Notes: generated by a model from the letters alone, not told the origin. A stretch of 64,000 nucleotides of DNA from a bacterium (GCA_030427205.1 JAUHXC010000002.1:62001-126000); one strand, 5' to 3'; shown: positions 25,106-35,267, counted from the stretch's first letter. Translations and numbers: made by a program.

Positions 25106-27433
25106 TCAATCGACCGGTTCGGGCCCGGGCGGGCCGACCGGCCCCTGCACCTCGTCGATGCTCAACGCGAAGCGGCCGCCGTCACCCGGCCCGTCGACGA
25201 AGATGTAGTACGTCTCGCCGCCTTGCACATCGAGCTCGATGGGGGTGCGCGCGCAGGCGAGTTCGGACTGCTCGGGCACCGCGAATCGACAGTGGGTCCT
25301 GATATAGACCGTCGCGCCCGGCGGCAGCACCGATATGCGCCAACGGGCGTCCTCCTCCGGCTCCACTTCATAGATGGCCTCGGGTGTATCCGCGCCACCG
25401 CACGCGCCGGCCGTGCGGTTCGGCCCATTGGCGCTGTTGTCGTCGTGGCGGGTCGGCGCATCGAGCGGGAACGGTCGCCAGCGTTCGGGGCAGGCCGAGT
25501 CGAAACGCTGGCAGACCGGCTGCCCGTCGACGGCGTCCGCCGCGCAGATCGTATCGTCGTCGGCGCATACGGCCGAGGCCCCCAGCGGATCGCAGCGGAC
25601 ATTGAGATCGACCACCGGCGGCACCCCGAGCCGGGTGGAGTCCGCCTCGCTGGTCTGGCCGGTGGCGTCGATCAACTGCAGCTCCAGGACGTCACCCCGG
25701 ACGGGGCCCCACGGCGCGGGCATGGAGTCGACGAAGACGCCGTTTGCGTTGTCGGGCAACAGGCGCGGCTCGAGCGTGGCGAAGCGCAGGTCGCCCTCGG
25801 CCGAGAAGACCGCGAAGTTGTAGGCGGCGGTGTCGTTCTGCGGGTCGCTGTAGGTGACCTTGAGCCCGAGCGCGTCGGCGCCGGCCCATGCCTGCAGGCG
25901 CTCGATCTCGGGGGGGTCGATCGCGATGCAGCGCCCGCCGCGCTCGGCGGGGAAGCACGCGAGCGCCGCGGCGCACCGGTCGGCGAAGGCTTCGACGTCG
26001 CAGCGCTCGTCGAGCTCGCGCACCGGTTGGGGGATCGGCTCGAGGACGGTCGGCAGCCCGGGCGGCATGCCCTCGACGTGAAGCCTCAGCGCGAGCCCGT
26101 CCACCGGCAGCTCCAGCGCCGCGGCGGCCCAGCGGCGCCCGGACTCTGCGGGGGTCTGCGGCAGCGGCGACCAGCGTTCCGCGTTCAGGGGACGGATGGC
26201 CGCGGCCACGCGCGGTTCGTTCGGCGGTACGTCGGGCAGGCGCACGCCGAGGTTCAGCCCCGCGTCGGTCAGCCAGGCGCCGATGCTGGCTGCGTGACAT
26301 TCACCTTCGATGCAGGCCGCGCCGGGGGCGCAGGTATCCCGGATACCCTGGGCGTCGCACGGGCTCCCGGCGGGAAGGGGGTCGAGCTTGGTGACGGCGA
26401 TCGTCCGCCGCGACTTGCGCCCGGCCGCATCGACGATCTCGACATCGACGGTATTACTCGATGCCAGTGCGGGCTCTTCGATATAGCCGCGGAATATCTG
26501 GCTGCCCGGGCGCTCGTCGACCGCGGTCAGAAACAGCTGCAGAGGCTCGCCCTCGTCGGCGGTCGCCCACAGCGCGTCGACGAGGCGGTCGCCGGCGACC
26601 TGCGCCTCGATGCGCAGGCTCTGCCTGTCGCTCCAGGCCTGGAGCCGGTCGAAGCGCGGGGGGCCCACGTAGACGCAACGGTCATCGATACAGGTGGACT
26701 GCGCCGTGCACGAGGGGCGGATGCGGCTGTCGCCGATCAGAGAGCAGTCACCGCCTTCGGGGACCGGGGGGTAGAGCTCGATCGCCAGCGGCCCGGCCCG
26801 ACGGTTGGCCGGCGCGTCTGCGACGATGTCGAACGCCTGGCCGGCCCTCAGCTCGACGCGTATGCCATGGGTGACGCCGTCTTCGGACGGCCCTTCGAAG
26901 GCTTCGCAGCCGGTGATCCGGGCCGGTTCGCCCTCGACGCAGGGCGTCGCGCGATAGAGCGCCGTGAAGAGCCCGCCGGCGACGAGCAGGTGCTCGCCGT
27001 CCACATCGGGCACGATCCGGACGCCGAACTCTGAGCCGGCGGTGAGCGCCAGCGGATCCCCGCCGCAGTCGGGCGCCAGGCGGCTCTGCATGGCCAGACC
27101 GGGCAACGTGACCCGGCGGGCGCGGGCTTCGAGCGGCAGCGCGTCGGAGATGACGGCGTCGGGCGCGGCGCATGGCTGTGGCGTGGCTGCGTCCGGCTCG
27201 GGCTCGGGCTCGGGATCGGGCTCGACGTCGACCGGTTCGAGGACGTCGGGCGGCTCGACATCGGGCACGGGCTCGGGCTGCAGATCGTGCGCGACGGTGG
27301 CGTCCTGCGGTGCTGCGTCCTGCGGTGCTGCGTCGTCCGGGGGGCCGTCGTCGCAGCCGACGAGGACGAGCGCGGCGCAGATGCACCAGAGCACCCCCGC
27401 TCGTCCCCGAAACCGTGCCACCAGCCGTTGCAT
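25106..27433 (-). CDS. Large lipoprotein with repeated Cys/beta modules
   Basis: 775 residues from ATG 27433 (GGGAG six bases upstream). Lipobox LVLVGC (Cys27), followed by a long Asp/Pro/Glu tether to about residue 80. Two regions look like PPC (pre-peptidase C-terminal) beta-sandwiches: one near the N-terminus (FDIVADAPANRRAGPLAIEL) and one at the end (GGETYYIFVDGPGDGGRFAL). Between them a module recurs three times: a Cys-pair linker such as CIDDRC or CIEGEC, then a strand set like PPRFDRLQAWSDRQSLRI or PPEIERLQAWAGADALGL. No catalytic motif. Probably a surface adhesin or structural lipoprotein. Confidence 0.75.
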   Translation of the reverse strand: MQRLVARFRGRAGVLWCICAALVLVGCDDGPPDDAAPQDAAPQDATVAHDLQPEPVPDVEPPDVLEPVDVEPDPEPEPEPDAATPQPCAAPDAVISDALPLEARARRVTLPGLAMQSRLAPDCGGDPLALTAGSEFGVRIVPDVDGEHLLVAGGLFTALYRATPCVEGEPARITGCEAFEGPSEDGVTHGIRVELRAGQAFDIVADAPANRRAGPLAIELYPPVPEGGDCSLIGDSRIRPSCTAQSTCIDDRCVYVGPPRFDRLQAWSDRQSLRIEAQVAGDRLVDALWATADEGEPLQLFLTAVDERPGSQIFRGYIEEPALASSNTVDVEIVDAAGRKSRRTIAVTKLDPLPAGSPCDAQGIRDTCAPGAACIEGECHAASIGAWLTDAGLNLGVRLPDVPPNEPRVAAAIRPLNAERWSPLPQTPAESGRRWAAAALELPVDGLALRLHVEGMPPGLPTVLEPIPQPVRELDERCDVEAFADRCAAALACFPAERGGRCIAIDPPEIERLQAWAGADALGLKVTYSDPQNDTAAYNFAVFSAEGDLRFATLEPRLLPDNANGVFVDSMPAPWGPVRGDVLELQLIDATGQTSEADSTRLGVPPVVDLNVRCDPLGASAVCADDDTICAADAVDGQPVCQRFDSACPERWRPFPLDAPTRHDDNSANGPNRTAGACGGADTPEAIYEVEPEEDARWRISVLPPGATVYIRTHCRFAVPEQSELACARTPIELDVQGGETYYIFVDGPGDGGRFALSIDEVQGPVGPPGPEPVD

Positions 27434-27507
27434 GACGTCTCCCAGGCTGATCCGAAAGGGGGCTCGATAGCGCGACGCCGGCGTCTCGTTCAAGGGGCCG
27501 GCGGGTT

Positions 27508-28359
27508 TCAACGGGCCGGCCCCCAGGCCGGGTCACAGGCGGCGCCCGGCAGAAAGTCATCCGCCCGCTGCTCGGCCCAGAGGCTCGTCTCGCCGCTGAC
27601 CTCGCCGGCGAACGGATCCACGGACTCGGAGGTCGGGTCGAGCACCTCGAAGTGCAGATGCGGCGTATAGGACCGCCCCGATGAGCCGACGAGGCCCAGC
27701 AGCGCGCCGCAGTCGACCTGTTCACCGATCTGCACCGTCACCGAGCCCTGCATCAAGTGCAGGTAGCGGCTGCGCCAGCCGTGGGCGTGCTCGATGACGA
27801 CCTTGTTGGAGCGAATCGGGTGACCGTCGCAGGTGGGCTCGAACATCTGCAGGTCGCCGCTGCAACGATCGTAGTTGCCGTCGACGGCTTCGACCACCCG
27901 CCCCCCTGCGGCGGCGACGACCCGGGCCGAGCCGTCGTCCATCGTCCGAAAGCCGCCGTCGAGCACGAAGTCGCTGCCTTCGTGACCGTCGTAGCAGAAC
28001 GGAAAGCGGCGCCCATCGTAGGCCAGACAGTCGATCGCGTCGCCGTCGGCGGGGTCGTGGTCGACACCGAAGAAGAGGCCCGGATGGATGCGGCTGCGGT
28101 CTGGCGGATCGATGGGAAACGCAAAACGCGGAGGCTCCCGCCGGCCGGGCGGCCCCGGATCGACGGCCGCAGCGTCAGGCGCGACGTCGACGCGGGCATC
28201 GCCGCTGCTCCCGTCGAGCGGCGTTGCGTCGTCGGCCGCGCTCACGTCGACCGGGTCATCGAACCCGTCGCCTCCGCCCCCCTGAGGCGCGCACGCGGCC
28301 AAGAAGGCGAGCAGCGCCGTGGGGATGAGCACGGGCAGGGGAGGCGGCCGCTGAAGCAT
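27508..28359 (-). CDS. M23-family (LytM/NlpD-like) peptidase lipoprotein
   Basis: 283 residues from ATG 28359. Lipobox LAAC (Cys23), an Asp/Ala-rich tether to about residue 75, then a lysostaphin-type domain. The zinc residues are visible: HEGSD (His126, Asp130) and HLHFE near residue 240, with AHGWRSRYLHL between. M23 enzymes cut peptidoglycan cross-bridges, and the anchor suggests action on periplasmic murein. The metal site is intact, so it should be active rather than NlpD-like regulatory. It diverges from the AlkZ-like gene across a palindrome at 28446-28460. Confidence 0.88.
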   Translation of the reverse strand: MLQRPPPLPVLIPTALLAFLAACAPQGGGGDGFDDPVDVSAADDATPLDGSSGDARVDVAPDAAAVDPGPPGRREPPRFAFPIDPPDRSRIHPGLFFGVDHDPADGDAIDCLAYDGRRFPFCYDGHEGSDFVLDGGFRTMDDGSARVVAAAGGRVVEAVDGNYDRCSGDLQMFEPTCDGHPIRSNKVVIEHAHGWRSRYLHLMQGSVTVQIGEQVDCGALLGLVGSSGRSYTPHLHFEVLDPTSESVDPFAGEVSGETSLWAEQRADDFLPGAACDPAWGPAR

Positions 28360-28445
28360 GCCGCATGATGCGCCGCCGCTGGCGGCTTGCGCAATGCCCC
28401 GAACGAGACTCGATATGACCGGCAGATGACGGGCGGGTCGGGGCC

Positions 28446-28460
28446 ATTCACGCCGTGAAT
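28446..28460. promoter_or_regulatory. 15-base palindrome between divergent genes
   Basis: ATTCACG-C-CGTGAAT is a perfect inverted repeat with one central base. It lies in the 151-base region between the M23 peptidase (minus) and the AlkZ-like glycosylase (plus), 51 bases before the latter's start, where a dimeric repressor could control both promoters. Confidence 0.4.
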
Positions 28461-28510
28461 AGCCGCGCAGCATGGTTCCGCGGCGGCGCATTGCGGTGTA
28501 TCAGTAGGCC

Positions 28511-29656
28511 ATGAAATCGATGTCTCCCGCCGATGCACGGCGGTATCTGGTGGGTCAATGCGGGCTGGCCACCATGGCCCATCCCCCGGGCGGCGCGGGT
28601 GCGCGGGCTCTGCTGGCTGCCCGACGTTGCATTCAGATCGACCCCATCGATCGGATCGGCGCCAACGCAGATCTGGTCGCCTTCGCGCGGGTCGACGGTC
28701 TGGCCCGGGGGGACGTGCACCATCACGTCGAGGGGCAGGCCTTCGAACACTTCGCCAAGATGCGCTGTCTGCTGCCGGCCCGGCTCTTCCCGGCCTACCG
28801 AGCGCGCGCCCGTCGTCGGCCCGATTGGCTCGTGGGCACCCGCGAACGACGCCTGCCGGGGCCTGCCCTGGACGCCGTCTTGTCGGAGATCGCTGCCCAT
28901 GGCCCGCGCACGCCGGGGCAGATGAGCGATCACGGCGCCGTACGCCCGGTCGATTGGGGGCAATGGAAGGGCACGCGCAAGGCCTCGACGATGGCGCTGA
29001 GGGTGCTGGCCATGCGCTGTCGCCTCGTCGTGCGCGGACGGCGCGGTGGCTCGCACCTCTACGACCTGCCCGAGCGGTCATTGCCGCCCGAAGCGCTCGA
29101 AGAGCCGTCGGATGCGGTGCACGACGCCGAACTCGCCGATCGGGTCGAGGCTGCCGGTCTGCTGCCCGAGGTGGCGGGGCCGTGGTGGGCCGGTCTCGAA
29201 GAGACGCGCAAAGACGGCACGATCGATCGACTGCTCGGGCGCGGTGTCTTGGAGCGGGTGCAGATCGACGGCCACCACCGGACCTATCTGGCCCCCGGCG
29301 GATTTCGCGAGCGGGTCTTTCCGGCGATGGACGGGCGCATGCGCATCCTCGGCCCGCTCGATCCGTTGATGTGGTCCCGCGAGCTCGTCGAGCACATCTT
29401 CGGCTTCGAGTATCGCTGGGAGGTCTACAAGCCCGCCGCCGACCGGCGCTGGGGCTACTATGTCTGCCCGCTGCTGCATCGCGGTGAGCTGGTCGGGCGA
29501 TTCGAAGGGCGGTGGATCGACGGCGAGCTGCGGATCCTCGGCCAATGGCGTGAGCCGGGCAGGCCGTTCGACGAGGCGGCGTTCGCCGCGGCCATCGAGC
29601 GCCACGCGGCTTGTCTCGCCCGGCCATCGACGAGACCGGCGGACGCGGTCACCTGA
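28511..29656 (+). CDS. AlkZ/YcaQ-family DNA glycosylase (HTH_42)
   Basis: 381 residues from ATG 28511. It matches the winged-helix AlkZ/YcaQ family. The QxD catalytic motif is in CIQIDPIDRIG (Gln42, Asp44), and the family-typical C-terminus reads GPLDPLMWSRELVEHIFGF and EVYKPAADRRWGYY. E. coli YcaQ and Streptomyces AlkZ unhook interstrand crosslinks or remove bulky alkyl adducts. Whether this copy protects against a self-made toxin or serves in general repair cannot be told; no biosynthetic cluster is nearby. Confidence 0.85.
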   Translation: MKSMSPADARRYLVGQCGLATMAHPPGGAGARALLAARRCIQIDPIDRIGANADLVAFARVDGLARGDVHHHVEGQAFEHFAKMRCLLPARLFPAYRARARRRPDWLVGTRERRLPGPALDAVLSEIAAHGPRTPGQMSDHGAVRPVDWGQWKGTRKASTMALRVLAMRCRLVVRGRRGGSHLYDLPERSLPPEALEEPSDAVHDAELADRVEAAGLLPEVAGPWWAGLEETRKDGTIDRLLGRGVLERVQIDGHHRTYLAPGGFRERVFPAMDGRMRILGPLDPLMWSRELVEHIFGFEYRWEVYKPAADRRWGYYVCPLLHRGELVGRFEGRWIDGELRILGQWREPGRPFDEAAFAAAIERHAACLARPSTRPADAVT

Positions 29657-29689
29657 TTCGGGCAGGGCGACCTCCGGGCCGAAGCCTGT

Positions 29690-32600
29690 TCAGCGCAGCC
29701 CGCTCAGATTGTAGATGTAGACCGCGCCGGCGTCGGTGGCGAGCCCGCTCGCTTGGAAGCCGCCGACGCCGATGAGCGGTCGGCTGCGGTCATGGCGCAC
29801 GATCTCGCCGATCAGCCCCTCGCGGTTCCACGTCTCACCGGCGATGCCCGCGACGCGGCGCACCACGTTCAGCGCGCCGAACGCGAAGACGTCGACGCCG
29901 CCGACCCGGGTGGCCTCGCCGATGGTGCCGTAGAGCCGGCCGACGAAGACCCGACCGCCGACGACGCGCACGCTGCGCCCGAACTGCTCCGCGGCCTCGC
30001 GCCCGTAGAGGATGGTCCGCGCGTCGTCGTCCCCGAGCGGCAAGACCGCCGGGCGCGCCTGCTCCGGATCGTGGGTGGCCTGCTGCGCCAGCCAGGTGCC
30101 GTCCACGACGTAGACCGCGCCGGTGCGCACGTTGTCGAGGTCGACGTGGTTGACCGCCCCGACCACGAGGTCGGTCTCCGGCGTGCCGACAACGTTGCCC
30201 GCCGAGATGTCGAAGCCCGCCTGCGGCCGGTTGCCCTGGCCGCCCAGGGTCATCATGCGCGGGCGGTTGGCCGCGCAGCCGTCGTCATTCCAGCCGTAGA
30301 GGATGCGTACGACGCCGCCTTGCGGGGTCTCGTCGCCTTCCTGCGGGGTGATGTCGATGTTCTCGTTGAACGCGCCGAAGGCGAAGTCGTTGCAGCCGTC
30401 GAGATCGAGATCGCCCATGGGCGCGAGGCTGCGGCCCGTCTGCGCGTTGGCGACCCGGCCGAGCCACGAGTAGGCCACATCGCACAGCACCCGGATGCGC
30501 CCGTCGGGATCCGGCGCGCGGCCGTAGATGACCTGGATGCCGCCTTGATTGCCGCCGTTGACCTCCGGGTTGTTCCAGGCCGTGCCGCCGACGATCAAAT
30601 CGTCGCGGCCGTCGGCGTTGATGTCGGTCAGCAGCACCTGGAACATGTTGGCGCCGCCGCGCGGCCCGAAGTAGACGAAGTCGGGTCGGCTGCCGTCCAT
30701 TTGGCCCTGGCGCCCGCGATAGATGTAGACGGCCCCCTGATCGTTGGCCCGCCCGGGACACTGGCCGTCGACCGCAAAGAGCGCCGGGTCGAACTGAGCC
30801 GGCCGCTCCTCCCGCGGCGCGGAGATGACGACGTCGGGCAGGCGATCGCCGTCGAAGTCGCCGCCCGTTGCCGCGAAGCCGAAGCGGTCGCTGGTCGAAT
30901 GGTCGAAGTGCCCTTCGAAGATCACCGCGGGCTCGCTGTCGTAGCCGCCTTCGATGCCCCGATAGAGGTAGGCCACGCCGGCGCCGATCTGGTCCGGCGG
31001 CCGCGGCGTCTCCGGTGCGCCGACGACCAGATCGCTCAGGCCATCGCGGTCGACGTCTCCGACCGCGGCGATCGCGCGGCCGTTCTGCGCGCCCGCCGGG
31101 GCGCCGGGCAGGTTCAACGCACGCAGCCGAGCGGTGGAGCCGTTGACGAAGAAGGGCCGACCCACGTTGATGCCCAGCGACTGATCCCGCGGCGCCGTCA
31201 CGATGAGATCGGGCTGCGCGTCGCCGTCCACGTCGTCGAGCATGGCCGCCGCCTCACCGAACAGGCTGCCGGCGGTCTCGCCGTAGGCGGTGAAGACCGG
31301 CGTCGGGTCGGGCCACGCGCCCTCGCGGCCGGCGATCACCGCCACGGCGCCCACGTCATTGGTGACCATCTCGCCCTCGACGGCCGGCGGCTCGTCGTTC
31401 CAACTGCCGATGATCAGATCGGGCACCGGATCGGCGGTCCACAGCCCGGTCGCGACCGAGATGCCCCGCTGGTCGTTGGCGGCGTCGCCCTCCCAGACCC
31501 AGTCCGCGATCTCTTCGTAGGCGTACTGCCGAACGGGGCCGGCGAGCGGGCCGCCGCTGAAGATGCGCACGGCGCCCGAGTTGCCGCCCGCCGCGCCGTC
31601 GTGGGCGTGTTGGGCCGTGATGATGTCGGCCCGTCGATCCTGGTTGATGTCGGCCATGGCCAGACGCCGGCCCATGTTATTGCCGTTGCGGCCCACATAG
31701 ACCCGCGCGGGCACCGTATCGAGTCCACCGTCATCGTCGTCGTCCGGGTCCGGCGTGCGCCCGCGGTAGACGTAGATCGCGCCGCTGTTGCCCGAGAATC
31801 CGACCGAGCTGGCGGCCAGATCGCAGAGGCCGTCCCCGTCGAAGTCGCCGGCGGCCAGGGCGATGCCGAGCCTCAGGTTGCCGGCGCCGACCCACTCGCC
31901 GCCGGCGTTGAGCTCCCCGCCCCAGAGCACCCCGCCGTCGGCCGCCGCCGTGAAGCCGGCCTCCGACCCCAGGAAGACGTTGATCGATCCCTGGTTGTTG
32001 GCCCGCGGTTCGCTGGTGACGTCCTCGGCCTGATACGCCGTGATGGCCAGGTCGACGAGGCGGTCGCCGTTGAAGTCGCACGGGGCGATGGCGAGCCCGA
32101 ACTGGTCGCCGCCGCGGACGCCGAACAGCTCTTGGGAGGGGATCGGGTCGAACGTGCCGTCCTCGAGCCCGGTGTAGATGTAGACCGCGCCCGCGTTGCC
32201 CCCACTCGTATCGTCGTTCCAGGCGCCGACGATCAGCTCCGGCCGCCCATCCCCGTCGACATCGGCGGTGGTCACCGCCCGGCCGAACTCGTCTTCACGG
32301 GCCTTGCCGTTGAGGATCTGCACCGGCTCGGGCAGCAGGCCCTGCGGCCCGCCGTGGTAGATCATCACCGCGCCGTCGGCGAAGGCCCCGATGCTCGGCT
32401 CGGGGTGGCCGAGGATGGCGTCGGAGTAGCCGTCTCCGTTGAGATCGCCCGGGTTGTGCACCGTGGCCGCGTTCTGGTTGCGGCCCGATCGCCCGAGGGG
32501 CGCCTCGAGGGGCTGAGCGACATCGACGCCGACCTCGATGCGCTGTGGCGTGAACTGATCGACGAAGGTGAAGGTCGTCCGACCGGGCGCGACCCCGGTG

Positions 32601-33484
32601 AACGACTGGCTCTCGGCGTCCCAGGTCGCCGAGGTCCCCACGCGCTGCACGTCGAAGAACCCGCTGCCGCCGGTGAAGCGCAGCGGCATCTGCGCGCCAG
32701 CCGGCAGGAAGACCCGCGGCGGATCGGCGCTCAGGGTCGGATCTTCCACCACGGTGATGACCGCCTCGTCCTCGAGCCCGGTGCCCGGGTCGCGCACCTT
32801 GACGACGTCCCGTCCGAGGCGAGGGCCGGCGACGTATCGGCCCTCGGGCGTGATCTCGGCCTGCGAGTTGTTGATGACCAGGCTGTACTCGCCGCCGCCC
32901 GACCCCCCGACATAGCGGAAGTCGAGCTGATCACCGGACGCCACGGCGACCACTTTGGGCTGAATCTCGAGCGGATCGGTGATGTAGATCGTCGCGAAGG
33001 CCTCGCCGATGCAGCCGGTGTCCCACAACCTGACCCGATCGACCACGTCTTCGAGGGCGCCGGCGAGGTAGGCGCCGGTGAGCGCGTTGACGATGGCGTC
33101 GCTGTTGTTGTCGACCAGCTCGAAGCGGTAGTTGCCCGTACCGCCGGTCGGCTCGAGCACGACGAGGTCATAGGCGGCGGTGAAGTATTCGTCCTGCGCG
33201 AAGCCAAGGGCTGGACTGCACTCCACCGGGCCTGCGTCGGCATCGCCGGCGGGCGCCATGTCCTCGGCAGGGGTCGCGTCGGGCGCCATGTCCGCCGCGG
33301 CATCGAGCGGATCGGTCTCGACATCGGGGCCCCGATCGGTCGTGGCGGTCATCATATCGGGCACGGACGAGTCGATCGCGGACGCGCCGCCATCGTCGCA
33401 TCCAGAGGCCGCGACGCCCGCGATCACCAATGTGAGGAACAGGCTCCCGGCGCGGGCCCGAACCGCGCAACTCCGTGCTGACAC
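29690..33484 (-). CDS. FG-GAP repeat lipoprotein
   Basis: 1264 residues from GTG 33484, chosen over TTG 33511 because GGAG sits eight bases upstream. Lipobox VAASGC (Cys29), an Asp/Ala/Pro tether, then about 200 residues of Ig-like beta structure. The rest is about eleven FG-GAP units with the calcium loop DxDGDGxxDL (DLNGDGYSDAILG, DVDGDGRPELIVG, DFDGDGLCDLAAS, DVDRDGLSDLVVG). These form one or two integrin-alpha-like beta-propellers, usually for adhesion or ligand binding at the surface. It ends in GAVYIYNLSGLR. Transcribed alone, divergent from the haem-motif/DUF1501 operon. Confidence 0.88.
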   Translation of the reverse strand: MSARSCAVRARAGSLFLTLVIAGVAASGCDDGGASAIDSSVPDMMTATTDRGPDVETDPLDAAADMAPDATPAEDMAPAGDADAGPVECSPALGFAQDEYFTAAYDLVVLEPTGGTGNYRFELVDNNSDAIVNALTGAYLAGALEDVVDRVRLWDTGCIGEAFATIYITDPLEIQPKVVAVASGDQLDFRYVGGSGGGEYSLVINNSQAEITPEGRYVAGPRLGRDVVKVRDPGTGLEDEAVITVVEDPTLSADPPRVFLPAGAQMPLRFTGGSGFFDVQRVGTSATWDAESQSFTGVAPGRTTFTFVDQFTPQRIEVGVDVAQPLEAPLGRSGRNQNAATVHNPGDLNGDGYSDAILGHPEPSIGAFADGAVMIYHGGPQGLLPEPVQILNGKAREDEFGRAVTTADVDGDGRPELIVGAWNDDTSGGNAGAVYIYTGLEDGTFDPIPSQELFGVRGGDQFGLAIAPCDFNGDRLVDLAITAYQAEDVTSEPRANNQGSINVFLGSEAGFTAAADGGVLWGGELNAGGEWVGAGNLRLGIALAAGDFDGDGLCDLAASSVGFSGNSGAIYVYRGRTPDPDDDDDGGLDTVPARVYVGRNGNNMGRRLAMADINQDRRADIITAQHAHDGAAGGNSGAVRIFSGGPLAGPVRQYAYEEIADWVWEGDAANDQRGISVATGLWTADPVPDLIIGSWNDEPPAVEGEMVTNDVGAVAVIAGREGAWPDPTPVFTAYGETAGSLFGEAAAMLDDVDGDAQPDLIVTAPRDQSLGINVGRPFFVNGSTARLRALNLPGAPAGAQNGRAIAAVGDVDRDGLSDLVVGAPETPRPPDQIGAGVAYLYRGIEGGYDSEPAVIFEGHFDHSTSDRFGFAATGGDFDGDRLPDVVISAPREERPAQFDPALFAVDGQCPGRANDQGAVYIYRGRQGQMDGSRPDFVYFGPRGGANMFQVLLTDINADGRDDLIVGGTAWNNPEVNGGNQGGIQVIYGRAPDPDGRIRVLCDVAYSWLGRVANAQTGRSLAPMGDLDLDGCNDFAFGAFNENIDITPQEGDETPQGGVVRILYGWNDDGCAANRPRMMTLGGQGNRPQAGFDISAGNVVGTPETDLVVGAVNHVDLDNVRTGAVYVVDGTWLAQQATHDPEQARPAVLPLGDDDARTILYGREAAEQFGRSVRVVGGRVFVGRLYGTIGEATRVGGVDVFAFGALNVVRRVAGIAGETWNREGLIGEIVRHDRSRPLIGVGGFQASGLATDAGAVYIYNLSGLR

Positions 33485-33680
33485 GAGTGAATCTCCATCG
33501 AAATGTTGCAACCAGACTCTAGCATTCGCGCTCAGAACGCTGGTAGAGTTCCGTTATCGGTGAAGCACACTATCGGCTCGGGGGGACGCGGGCCCGTGAC
33601 AGCTGTGCAAACACCTGCTGTGTAGTGAGACACCGACGGGTCGACCCGAACGGGTCCGGCGAATACCGAAGGAGGGTGCC

Positions 33681-35267
33681 GTGAATCGATGTCCGCCGTG
33701 GCTGGCGGCTCTGGCAGTGTTGTTGCTGTCGGGAGTGGCCGCCGCCCAGTCGCCCAACGATGCCCTGCTGTGCGCCGATGACGGGCCCATGCTCGACCGG
33801 ACACGTTTTCTCCGGGCGTTGAGCTTCGACATCCGGGGCACGCTGCCCTCGATGGACGAGACGCTCTCCATCGCCGAGCTGCCCGACGGGCAGGACGTGC
33901 CCGAGTCGCTCATCGAAGAGTGGCTCGCCACCGAGGAGTTCGCCTGGCAGGCCGTCCGGCGTCACCGCGCGCTCCTGTGGAACAACATCACCGGCCAGCG
34001 CCTTATCAACGATCGCCAGGTGCTCGATCGGCGCAATCCGGCCTACGCCAGCCGCAGGCGCGCGACGGTCTACCGTCAGCGTGACGACATGGGCCGCGAG
34101 GTCTACTGCGCCAACCGCCCCGCCGAATGGGACGCGGAGGGCAACCTGCTGCTCGAGGAGAACGACCAGGGCCTCATGCAGGAGGGCTGGGTCGAGGTCG
34201 AGCCGTTCTGGGCCCCCGGCACCCGCGTTCGGGTCTGCGGGTACGAGGCCCAGGACAACGAGTTCAGCGCCGACGGCACGCCATGCCTGAGCGCGGCGGG
34301 GCTCAACAAGCGGGACTGTGGCTGCGGCCCCAACCTGCTCTACTGCGCGCCGAACAACGGCGGGGCCATCCTGCAGTCGTTCGGCAAGTCGGTGGAGTTC
34401 CTCATCGCCGACATGGTGCATAACGACCGGCCCTACACCGATCTCTTCGAGACCCGGAAGTTCTACTTCAACGGCCCGATGGCGCACTTCTACCGCTACC
34501 TGGCCCAGACGGCGAACCTGCGCTTCAACCCGCTGCCGTTCGACGTCGACAGCCTGCCGACCGACATCGGCTGGAACGACGCCGACGAGTGGCGTGAGCT
34601 CGAGCTGCCCACGTCGGCCGCCGGCATCCTGACCCACCCGGTCTTCATGCTGCGCTTCCAGACCAACCGTGCGCGGGCCAGCCGCTTCTACGACTCGTTC
34701 CTCTGCCAGCCCTTCCAGCCGCCGGCCGGCGGGCTGCCGCCGACCGACGACGAGGAGGCGCTCAAGCCCGACCTGCAGGAGCGCGCCGGCTGCAAGTACT
34801 GCCACTCGCTGCTCGAGCCGGCCGCCGCCCACTGGGGCCGCTGGAACGAGGCCGGCGGCGGCTACCTCGACCCGGCGCGCTTCCCGGCGGTGCACCCCGA
34901 GTGTGTCGAGTGCGCCGAGCGGGGCAACTGCAACGGCTTTTGCCGCACCTACTACAATACGCGGGCGCTCACCGACGACGAGCAGCCCTACCTGGGCATG
35001 CTGCCGGCGCTGACCTTCCGTCGCGACGAGCACATGCACGTCGTCGACCAGGGCCCCAAGCTGCTGCTGCGCGAGGCCGTCGCCGACAACCGGTTCCCGC
35101 GGTGCACCGCCCAACGCTCTGCGGAGTGGCTGCTCGGGCGCGACATGACCCAGAAGGATCAGGCGTGGCTCGACGAGCTGTCGTACGGCTTCGTACACAG
35201 CGGCTTCAGCTATCAGGCCCTCATCAAGGCGATCGTCACCAGCGACCGGTATCGGAGGCTCCAGTGA
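33681..35267 (+). CDS. Exported protein with c-type haem motif, DUF1501-operon type
   Basis: 528 residues from GTG 33681, preceded by GGAGGG. Signal peptide to about residue 22 (VAAAQ). A CKYCH motif (CxxCH) about 375 residues in suggests one covalently bound haem c. The architecture, with a DUF1588/DUF1592-like middle and a C-terminal 'YQALIKAIVTSDRYR' segment, resembles the cytochrome-like partners found beside DUF1501 proteins in Myxococcota and Planctomycetes. It overlaps the next gene by GTGA (35264-35267). Biochemical role of this operon type is not established. Confidence 0.75.
   Translation: MNRCPPWLAALAVLLLSGVAAAQSPNDALLCADDGPMLDRTRFLRALSFDIRGTLPSMDETLSIAELPDGQDVPESLIEEWLATEEFAWQAVRRHRALLWNNITGQRLINDRQVLDRRNPAYASRRRATVYRQRDDMGREVYCANRPAEWDAEGNLLLEENDQGLMQEGWVEVEPFWAPGTRVRVCGYEAQDNEFSADGTPCLSAAGLNKRDCGCGPNLLYCAPNNGGAILQSFGKSVEFLIADMVHNDRPYTDLFETRKFYFNGPMAHFYRYLAQTANLRFNPLPFDVDSLPTDIGWNDADEWRELELPTSAAGILTHPVFMLRFQTNRARASRFYDSFLCQPFQPPAGGLPPTDDEEALKPDLQERAGCKYCHSLLEPAAAHWGRWNEAGGGYLDPARFPAVHPECVECAERGNCNGFCRTYYNTRALTDDEQPYLGMLPALTFRRDEHMHVVDQGPKLLLREAVADNRFPRCTAQRSAEWLLGRDMTQKDQAWLDELSYGFVHSGFSYQALIKAIVTSDRYRRLQ

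Noticed and set aside
29753..33481. 1242-residue plus-strand frame opposite the FG-GAP gene
   Set aside because: Composition is that of an antisense shadow (Arg/Asp/Val-rich, no domains), while the minus strand encodes clean FG-GAP repeats with a lipobox.
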